From Pectobacterium polaris (GTDB lineage: Bacteria; Pseudomonadota; Gammaproteobacteria; Enterobacterales; Enterobacteriaceae), in NCBI RefSeq assembly GCF_002307355.1, contig NZ_CP017481.1, forward strand, positions 1,054,001 through 1,118,000: a DNA stretch of 64,000 bases, in the 5' to 3' direction. Positions 58,056-64,000 of the stretch are shown here, one piece after another (within the stretch, counting starts at the first letter, position 1; each line of letters opens with the position of its first letter). The translations under genes and the position numbers were made by a program. Under the pieces are notes generated by a model that was not told where the DNA came from, did not search any database, and saw nothing but the letters and a program-made list of their open reading frames with translations.

Positions 58056-59044
58056 AGCAGGCCGGAAACTGACTCACGCAGCGGCTGTGGCCATACGCCA
58101 CACTGAACCTGACCAATGTGCGGCAATTGCAACAACAGCATGACCAGGCGAGACTGACCGATTCCCCCACCGATGGTTTGCGGCATTTCACCGCGCAGCA
58201 GCGCCTGATGCCATTCCAGCTTCAGACGTTCTTCATCCTGCGTCAGCGCTAGCTGGCGTGTTAAGGCTTCAGCATCAACACGGATGCCCATGGATGAAAT
58301 CTCAAATGCATCGTTCAGAACCGGGTTCCACACGACGATATCGCCGTTCAGACCCGCCAGTTCTTGCTCGCCCGGCGTCGTCCAGTCATCATAATCCGGC
58401 GCACGCACATCGTGAGAGTGTCCGCTGGACAGCTTACCGCCAATCCCAATCAGGAAGACTGCACCCAGTTCTTTAGCGATAGCTCGCTCACGCCCTTTGG
58501 CATCCAGATCGGGGTAGCGCTGCAGCAACGTTTCGGTATGCACAAAGTGAATCTGTTCCGGCAGGAAAGGCTGAATGCCAAACGCCTGATGTACCGCCGC
58601 TTCCGTTGCTTTAATGCCCTGATAAATACGCGTCACCGTCGATTTCAGATACTCCGCATGACGCTCGCCATCCCCCATCACGCGCTCCCAGTCCCACTGA
58701 TCGACATAGACCGAGTGAATAGGGCTCAGACGATCTTCGTCCGGACGCAGTGCCTTCATGTGGGTATAGATGCCTTCACCGAAGCTAAAATCATACGCAC
58801 CTAGCGTTTTACGTTTCCATTTCGCCAGTGAGTGAACCACTTCAAATGTGGCATCTGGCAGGGCTTTAACCTTAACCTGCACCGCTTTTTCCGTACCGGA
58901 CAAGTTATCCTGCGTACCGTCGCCGATACGGCTGAGAATCGGAGCCTGGACTTCAATCAATCCCAGAAGCTGCTCCAGCTGGCTGGAGAAGAAAGACTTA
59001 ACGAAGCTGATTTGCTGTTGTTTTTCGATGTACTGCTTTTTCAT
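58052..59044 (-). CDS. asnA: Asparagine synthetase A
   Basis: 330 residues, E. coli length. Class-II synthetase-like fold: [47 protein letters not shown] and [15 protein letters not shown]. Ammonia-dependent synthesis of asparagine. Divergent from its regulator asnC across 152 bp; 3' end overlaps viaA by 4 nt. Confidence 0.98.
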   Translation of the reverse strand: MKKQYIEKQQQISFVKSFFSSQLEQLLGLIEVQAPILSRIGDGTQDNLSGTEKAVQVKVKALPDATFEVVHSLAKWKRKTLGAYDFSFGEGIYTHMKALRPDEDRLSPIHSVYVDQWDWERVMGDGERHAEYLKSTVTRIYQGIKATEAAVHQAFGIQPFLPEQIHFVHTETLLQRYPDLDAKGRERAIAKELGAVFLIGIGGKLSSGHSHDVRAPDYDDWTTPGEQELAGLNGDIVVWNPVLNDAFEISSMGIRVDAEALTRQLALTQDEERLKLEWHQALLRGEMPQTIGGGIGQSRLVMLLLQLPHIGQVQCGVWPQPLRESVSGLL

Positions 59045-59196
59045 TGCCGCGTCTCTTATTCATCGTATTTAGTTATTCATTAAGCAATAAAAACCACCAG
59101 TCATTCAATAATCTTATGGATAAATTGCACTTGTGCTTTTAATCCGTCATTTTATAGCGGTATAAAATCATTATTCGATAAAATAGGGGGCTCAAA

Positions 59197-59658
59197 GTGG
59201 CAGAAATTTATCAGATCGATAATCTCGATCGCGGCATTCTTTCCGCCTTAATGGAAAATGCACGCACGCCTTATGCCGAACTGGCAAAACAATTTTCCGT
59301 CAGTCCAGGCACGATCCACGTTCGGGTGGAAAAAATGAAGCAGGCGGGCATCATTGTCGGCACGCGTTTGGATGTGAATCCAAAACAGCTGGGCTATGAC
59401 GTATGTTGTTTTATCGGCATCATTCTGAAAAGCGCCAAAGATTATCCCTCTGCGCTGGAGAAGCTAAACAATCTGGAAGAAGTGGTCGAGGCCTACTACA
59501 CCACCGGGCATTACAGCATCTTTATTAAGGTCATGTGCCGCTCGATCGAGGCGCTGCAACATGTGCTTATCAACAAGATCCAAACAATTGATGAAATTCA
59601 GTCCACTGAAACGCTGATCTCCCTGCAAAACCCCATCATGCGGACGATCGCGCCGTAA
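59197..59658 (+). CDS. asnC: Lrp/AsnC-family regulator AsnC
   Basis: 153 residues with a GTG start at 59197. N-terminal winged HTH with TPYAELAKQFSVSPGTIHVRVEKMKQAG, C-terminal RAM ligand domain with YYTTGHYSIFIKVMCRSI. Activates asnA and is turned off by asparagine. The divergent layout fits direct control of asnA. Confidence 0.97.
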   Translation: MAEIYQIDNLDRGILSALMENARTPYAELAKQFSVSPGTIHVRVEKMKQAGIIVGTRLDVNPKQLGYDVCCFIGIILKSAKDYPSALEKLNNLEEVVEAYYTTGHYSIFIKVMCRSIEALQHVLINKIQTIDEIQSTETLISLQNPIMRTIAP

Positions 59659-59679
59659 TGCTTTTTTCCTATACCCATA

Positions 59680-59688
59680 TTATCCACA
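59680..59688. promoter_or_regulatory. DnaA box in the mioC promoter
   Basis: Perfect TTATCCACA just upstream of the mioC -10 TACAAT (59714-59719). E. coli mioC has the same arrangement, by which DnaA represses transcription into oriC. Confidence 0.8.
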
Positions 59689-59747
59689 GGTAGATCCCAG
59701 CCAGATCACAGCGTACAATGTCCCGTCTTTTATCGGATGGGATCGCT

Positions 59748-60191
59748 ATGGCAGACATTACCTTAATCAGTGGCAGTACCCTTGGCAGTGCCGAATATGT
59801 TGCAGAGCATTTGGCTGAACTGCTGGAGAAGGATGATTTTTCCACTGAAACTCTCCATGGCCCCACGCTTGATGCACTGCCTGAAAGCGGTGTATGGCTG
59901 GTGGTGACGTCTACACACGGTGCAGGGGAATTCCCTGACAACCTGAAAGCACTGTTTGAACAGCTGGAACAGCAAAAGCCCGATCTTTCTCAGGTGAGTT
60001 TCGGTGCAGTGGGGATCGGTAGTAAAGAGTACGACACGTTCTGTGGCGCGATCCAAACAGCGGATCGTGTACTTGCTCAATTAGGGGCCAAACGGATCGG
60101 TGAAATCCTCGAGATCGACATCACCCAGCATCAAATTCCAGAAGATCCAGCAGAAGAATGGCTAGGATCGTGGGTTAATTTACTCAAATAA
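59748..60191 (+). CDS. mioC: Flavodoxin-like protein MioC
   Basis: 147 residues from the ATG at 59748 (MADITLISGSTLGSAEYVAEHL). FMN-binding loops SGSTLGSAEY, SSTHGAG-like STHGAGEFPDN and GIGSKEYDTFCGAI. E. coli MioC supports biotin synthase in vitro. Its transcript runs into oriC. Confidence 0.96.
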   Translation: MADITLISGSTLGSAEYVAEHLAELLEKDDFSTETLHGPTLDALPESGVWLVVTSTHGAGEFPDNLKALFEQLEQQKPDLSQVSFGAVGIGSKEYDTFCGAIQTADRVLAQLGAKRIGEILEIDITQHQIPEDPAEEWLGSWVNLLK

Positions 60192-60213
60192 GATGAAATA
60201 TTCGGCAGTTGAA

Positions 60214-60457
60214 TGTGGATAACTATGCTTATTTCAGGTGTAAAAGCAGTAGTTATCCCAATAACAACCCGAGTATGTTTTTTGTCCTGTGCATAACTCC
60301 GCATTCAGATCCCAGCTTATACTGGCTAGGATCACCGATCATTCACAGGTAAGGATCATCTCCATTCTCTTGATCTTTAATATGAATAATCACTTATCCA
60401 CACAACATGACGATCCTAATAAGAGATCTAATAAAGAGATCTTTAAATAAAAAGATC
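60214..60457. other. oriC: Chromosomal replication origin oriC
   Basis: Between mioC and mnmG. DnaA boxes, named by alignment in memory with E. coli: R4 60214-60222 (perfect), R2 60253-60261 (TTATCCCAA), R3 60288-60296 (TGTGCATAA), R5/M 60339-60347 (TCATTCACA), R1 60394-60402 (perfect). The unwinding element holds three 13-mers at 60416-60428, 60429-60441 and 60445-60457, each ending in GATC. GATC sites are dense from 60300 to 60560, as needed for SeqA/Dam. Orientation relative to mnmG is as in E. coli. Confidence 0.96.
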
Positions 60458-60486
60458 TTTCTTTAATTAACGAGGATCCAACGGAC

Positions 60487-60515
60487 TTGGTCGTTGGCTC
60501 AAAGTTGAGTAGAAT
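60487..60515 (+). promoter_or_regulatory. mnmG promoter
   Basis: TTGGTC (60487-60492), 17-nt spacer, TAGAAT (60510-60515). It fires away from oriC, the arrangement thought to help origin opening. Confidence 0.65.
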
Positions 60516-60581
60516 CCCCTCCCCAGGGCAAATAACGATCGTTCGCCACTCATCATTCGCGATAATGCGAGGAGCAGTACC

Positions 60582-62471
60582 ATGTTTTATCCAGATCCAT
60601 TTGACGTCATCGTGATCGGTGGCGGTCATGCCGGAACAGAAGCAGCAATGGCTTCTGCCCGAATGGGCCAACAGACGCTTTTGCTCACACACAATATCGA
60701 CACGCTGGGACAAATGTCTTGCAACCCGGCGATCGGCGGTATTGGGAAAGGTCATCTGGTTAAAGAGATCGATGCCATGGGAGGCTTGATGGCGCGTGCC
60801 GTCGATCAGGCAGGTATACAGTTTAGGATACTAAACAGCAGTAAAGGCCCGGCCGTCAGAGCAACGCGCGCACAAGCGGATCGCGTGCTCTATCGTCAGG
60901 CTGTTCGCACCGCACTGGAGAATCAGCCAAACCTGACGATCTTCCAGCAGGCTGTTGACGATCTGATCGTGGAAAACGATCGCGTCGTCGGTGCCGTTAC
61001 CCAGATGGGACTAAAATTCCGTGCAAAAGCCGTGGTGTTGACGGTAGGCACTTTCCTTGATGGCAAAATTCATATTGGGCTGGATAACTACAGCGGTGGG
61101 CGTGCAGGCGATCCGCCTTCCATTCCCCTCGCGCGCCGCCTGCGTGAACTGCCTCTGCGCGTCAACCGCCTGAAAACCGGCACTCCGCCACGAATTGACG
61201 CCAGAACGATCGATTTTAGCGTGCTGGCTCAACAGCACGGTGACAACCCGATGCCAGTTTTCTCATTCCTGGGGAACGCGAGCCAGCATCCGGCACAAAT
61301 GCCGTGCTACATCACGCATACCAATGAGAAGACCCATGATGTGATCCGTAACAATCTGGATCGTAGCCCGATGTATGCCGGGATCATCGAAGGGATCGGC
61401 CCACGCTATTGCCCGTCGATCGAAGACAAAGTCATGCGCTTTGCCGATCGAAATACACATCAGATCTTTCTTGAACCAGAAGGACTGACCAGCAACGAAA
61501 TCTATCCTAACGGGATCTCAACCAGTTTGCCGTTTGACGTCCAGTGGCAGATTGTTCGCTCAATGGCAGGGATGGAGAATGCGCGCATTGTTCGTCCTGG
61601 CTATGCGATTGAGTACGATTTCTTCGATCCTCGCGATCTGAAACCTACGCTGGAAAACAAATTTGTTCATGGTCTGTTCTTCGCCGGACAGATCAACGGA
61701 ACAACAGGTTATGAAGAAGCGGCCGCACAGGGCATGCTGGCTGGGCTGAATGCGGCTCGACTGGCTGCCGATAAGGAAGGCTGGTCACCACGTCGCGATC
61801 AAGCTTACCTCGGCGTGTTGGTTGACGATCTCTGTACGCTGGGGACGAAAGAACCCTACCGGATGTTTACCTCACGCGCTGAATATCGTCTGATGCTGCG
61901 TGAAGATAACGCCGATCTGCGTTTGACTGAAATGGGTCGTGAGCTGGGAATGGTCGACGATCATCGCTGGGCACGTTTCAACGAGAAGCTCGAGAGTATT
62001 GAAAAAGAGCGTCAGCGCCTGCGCGACATTCACGTTCACCCGCAATCTGAGCAGTTAGATCAAATCAATTCACTGCTGAAGACCCCGTTGTCCCGTGAAG
62101 CGAATGGTGAAGAACTGCTGCGTCGCCCAGAAGTGGATTACGTCCAGCTTACTGCGCTACCGCTGTTTGCCCCAGGATTAACCGACGAGCAGGCTGCCGA
62201 ACAGGTTGAAATTCAGGTCAAATACGAAGGGTATATTGCTCGTCAGCAGGATGAAATCGAGAAACAGCAGCGTAATGAAAATGCACTGCTGCCTGCCGAT
62301 CTGGATTACAAACAGGTGAGTGGATTGTCCAATGAGGTGATTGCCAAGCTGAACGATCATAAACCTTCATCGATCGGTCAGGCTTCACGGATTTCTGGCA
62401 TTACGCCTGCGGCGATCTCCATTCTGCTGATCTGGCTTAAAAAACAGGGTCTGCTGCGTCGCAGCGCCTGA
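60582..62471 (+). CDS. mnmG: tRNA uridine-5-carboxymethylaminomethyl enzyme MnmG
   Basis: 629 residues, E. coli length. FAD fold [19 protein letters not shown], GidA signatures [22 protein letters not shown] and [16 protein letters not shown], catalytic Cys region [15 protein letters not shown]. With MnmE it builds cmnm5U34 in tRNAs. Followed by a hairpin and rsmG. Confidence 0.98.
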   Translation: MFYPDPFDVIVIGGGHAGTEAAMASARMGQQTLLLTHNIDTLGQMSCNPAIGGIGKGHLVKEIDAMGGLMARAVDQAGIQFRILNSSKGPAVRATRAQADRVLYRQAVRTALENQPNLTIFQQAVDDLIVENDRVVGAVTQMGLKFRAKAVVLTVGTFLDGKIHIGLDNYSGGRAGDPPSIPLARRLRELPLRVNRLKTGTPPRIDARTIDFSVLAQQHGDNPMPVFSFLGNASQHPAQMPCYITHTNEKTHDVIRNNLDRSPMYAGIIEGIGPRYCPSIEDKVMRFADRNTHQIFLEPEGLTSNEIYPNGISTSLPFDVQWQIVRSMAGMENARIVRPGYAIEYDFFDPRDLKPTLENKFVHGLFFAGQINGTTGYEEAAAQGMLAGLNAARLAADKEGWSPRRDQAYLGVLVDDLCTLGTKEPYRMFTSRAEYRLMLREDNADLRLTEMGRELGMVDDHRWARFNEKLESIEKERQRLRDIHVHPQSEQLDQINSLLKTPLSREANGEELLRRPEVDYVQLTALPLFAPGLTDEQAAEQVEIQVKYEGYIARQQDEIEKQQRNENALLPADLDYKQVSGLSNEVIAKLNDHKPSSIGQASRISGITPAAISILLIWLKKQGLLRRSA

Positions 62472-62493
62472 TTTAAGGTAAACTTATCCCCTA

Positions 62494-62520
62494 AATAGCC
62501 GGTTCTCCGGCTATTTTTAT
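62494..62520 (+). terminator. Terminator/attenuator between mnmG and rsmG
   Basis: AATAGCCGG / CCGGCTATT stem with TTCT loop followed by TTTAT. Moderate T-run, so partial read-through to rsmG is likely. Confidence 0.75.
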
Positions 62521-62553
62521 TATTAACCTCATATTTTTCATCGGGATCTTATT

Positions 62554-63174
62554 GTGCGCAACACACTCGATAATCTGCTAAACGCGGCTGGTATTGTGAT
62601 TTCAGATAAGCAAAAAAACCTTCTGATACAGTATGTTGACATGCTGAATAAGTGGAACAAAGCTTATAACCTGACGTCGGTACGCGATCCGCAGCAAATG
62701 CTTGTCCGCCACATCATGGACAGTATCGTGGTTGAGCCACATTTACATGGGCAGCGTTTTATCGATGTGGGTACCGGGCCTGGATTACCGGGAATTCCAT
62801 TGGCAATTGTTCGCCCTGATTCGCATTTCACTTTGCTGGATAGCCTGGGTAAGCGTGTGCGCTTTCTGCGTCAGGTTCAGCATGAACTACAGCTTGAAAA
62901 TATCACGCCAGTGCAGAGTCGCGTTGAGGCGTTTCCAGCAGAACCGCCTTTTGATGGCGTGATCAGCCGGGCATTTGCCTCTTTGCAGGACATGATCAGC
63001 TGGTGTAGCCACCTTCCGGCCAGACCGACAGGGCGGTTTTATGCTCTAAAAGGCGTACTTCCAGAGGATGAGCTGTCATCCTTGCCACAAGGTGTTCTAT
63101 TGGATCAGGTTGTTCGCTTATCCGTTCCCGATCTGGAAGGTGAGCGCCATTTGGTCGTGCTTAAACCAAACTAA
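62554..63174 (+). CDS. rsmG: 16S rRNA (G527-N7)-methyltransferase RsmG
   Basis: 206 residues with a GTG start at 62554. SAM-binding [32 protein letters not shown] and [11 protein letters not shown] are RsmG blocks. Loss of the enzyme gives low-level streptomycin resistance in E. coli. Conserved between mnmG and the atp operon. Confidence 0.97.
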   Translation: MRNTLDNLLNAAGIVISDKQKNLLIQYVDMLNKWNKAYNLTSVRDPQQMLVRHIMDSIVVEPHLHGQRFIDVGTGPGLPGIPLAIVRPDSHFTLLDSLGKRVRFLRQVQHELQLENITPVQSRVEAFPAEPPFDGVISRAFASLQDMISWCSHLPARPTGRFYALKGVLPEDELSSLPQGVLLDQVVRLSVPDLEGERHLVVLKPN

Positions 63175-63546
63175 TTTTGTTTTTTATCAAAAAAATTATA
63201 ACTAAATATTGCGTGTCAGGATGCCATCTCATCTATCGGTGGCATTGTCCCAGAACGCATCGCGATCACTGAAATTTTACATCTTCGTTTTTTCAGCGTT
63301 GTCCTTTTACTTTCGCACTGAATAATAACGAGCGAAAATAAATCATCGGCATGAAAATTTAGTTATTTTTGTGTTAATTGAGTAAAAAAACGATATCAAT
63401 AATGTCAATAGGTGGTTGAAACGTTGTTTATTGCGCTTTTGGGATAGGGTTTTTATTAACTAATTGAAATAAAACAAAATAAATACGTTTTATTGCTAAG
63501 GACAAAAAAAGACACATCCTGTTGTAAATATTCGTAAGCCCTTTTA

Positions 63547-63562
63547 TGTGAGTCATATCACA
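63547..63562. promoter_or_regulatory. CRP-like site upstream of atpI
   Basis: TGTGAGTCATATCACA matches TGTGA-N6-TCACA exactly, in AT-rich context. It is centred about 155 bp upstream of the expected start site, too far for classical class I or II activation. Confidence 0.7.
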
Positions 63563-63676
63563 GATTGGAGGCCTTTAGTCATTAATGACACCAGACATGA
63601 GTCGTGAGGATTGTTAGTAAAAACGGGGCTTCAGAAAGAAATTTAAATAATTGTTCACCTTTTCGCTACTTATCGA

Positions 63677-63704
63677 TTGAATTCGCAGGTATGACCCGTA
63701 TAAT
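63677..63704 (+). promoter_or_regulatory. atp operon promoter
   Basis: TTGAAT (63677-63682), 16-nt spacer, TATAAT (63699-63704), about 90 bp before atpI. Confidence 0.75.
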
Positions 63705-63797
63705 TTGCTCGTTTTTTGCTGCTTGACTCAGTGGTGTAAAGGCAGTTTTATACGTCATTCGGTATACCTCTGAAAAGGTACGGAGAGAGCAAACGTC

Positions 63798-64000
63798 ATG
63801 CCTGTATCCCTTTACAGCGGAAAAGTAGCCTTAAGGCTGCTGTTGCTACAGTTAGTGACTTTTGCTTTGTTGAGTGCTGCTTTCAGCCTCAATAGCGTCA
63901 ACGCTGCTGCTTCTGCATTAGGCGGAGGATTGGCAGCCTGGTTACCGAATGTGTTGTTTGTGCTGTTTGCCTTGCGTCATCAGTCACACAAGCCTGCTGA
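63798..64000 (+). CDS. atpI: ATP synthase accessory protein AtpI, 5' part
   Basis: 67 codons visible before the window ends. Starts MPVSLYSGKVALRLLLLQLV; two hydrophobic helices are seen, the second in GGLAAWLPNVLFVLFALRHQ, matching E. coli AtpI (GGLAVFLPNVLF...RHQ). A membrane protein that helps assemble the c-ring of F1Fo ATP synthase. First gene of the atp operon. Confidence 0.93.
   Translation, partial: MPVSLYSGKVALRLLLLQLVTFALLSAAFSLNSVNAAASALGGGLAAWLPNVLFVLFALRHQSHKPA

Larger units (their letters stand above)
63175..63797. other. Long AT-rich leader of the atp operon
   Basis: 623 bp without a plausible ORF. Contains a CRP-like site (63547-63562) and a good sigma-70 promoter (63677-63704). 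The rest (63175-63540) is A+T-rich without recognisable motifs. Confidence 0.6.

Overview
The window reads as a chromosomal segment of a soft-rot enterobacterium, most likely Pectobacterium. Almost every protein can be matched by recall to an E. coli K-12 protein of similar length. The oriC-proximal order rsmG-mnmG-oriC-mioC-asnC-asnA-viaA-ravA-kup is preserved, and the intergenic repeats look like ones remembered from Pectobacterium. The genus is an inference; no database was searched.

Layout. 1-5.4 kb is an accessory-looking stretch: the 3' part of yhiN, an AraC regulator remnant, a secreted cupin protein, a carboxymuconolactone-decarboxylase-like lipoprotein, a membrane EAL phosphodiesterase and an Ail/OmpX-family outer membrane protein, ending at tRNA-Pro(TGG). 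5.6-9.3 kb holds eptB and ligB. 9.6-15.4 kb is the gmk / rpoZ-spoT-trmH-recG cluster (nucleotides, ppGpp, tRNA modification, fork repair), followed by xanP and yicH. 19-23.2 kb holds fabY, dtd, yihX and typA on the minus strand. 23.2-27.7 kb is the nitrogen-control cluster glnA-glnL-glnG with NtrC sites and a sigma-54 promoter. Then come yshB, hemN, a small membrane ORF, yihI, engB, the sRNA Spot 42, polA, dsbA-srkA-yihD and mobA-mobB.

38.1-43.6 kb is a complete rRNA operon on the minus strand (16S, tRNA-Glu, 23S, 5S) with P1/P2 promoters and boxA elements. It is followed by the ribose operon rbsDACBKR with RbsR operators, a ygiW / qseBC block, kup, ravA-viaA, asnA / asnC, mioC, the replication origin oriC (R1-R5 DnaA boxes and three 13-mers), mnmG-rsmG, and the first part of atpI.

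The gene content is mostly core housekeeping. I did not find a defence system, prophage, CRISPR array, insertion sequence or clearly new multi-gene system. The unusual material is between genes: (i) a hairpin family with a constant CGGGA-type loop and covarying stems, in composite elements near 29.5 kb and 49.7-49.9 kb; (ii) a 68-bp dispersed repeat at 18.93 and 52.77 kb with a compensatory base-pair change; (iii) four tandem 15-bp repeats between ygiW and qseB; (iv) phased TTTTTTAA repeats upstream of the ail-like gene. Several of these sit at points where gene order departs from E. coli (yicH|fabY, rbsD|ygiW, qseC|kup). The rRNA operon joins what in E. coli are the flanks of two different rrn operons.
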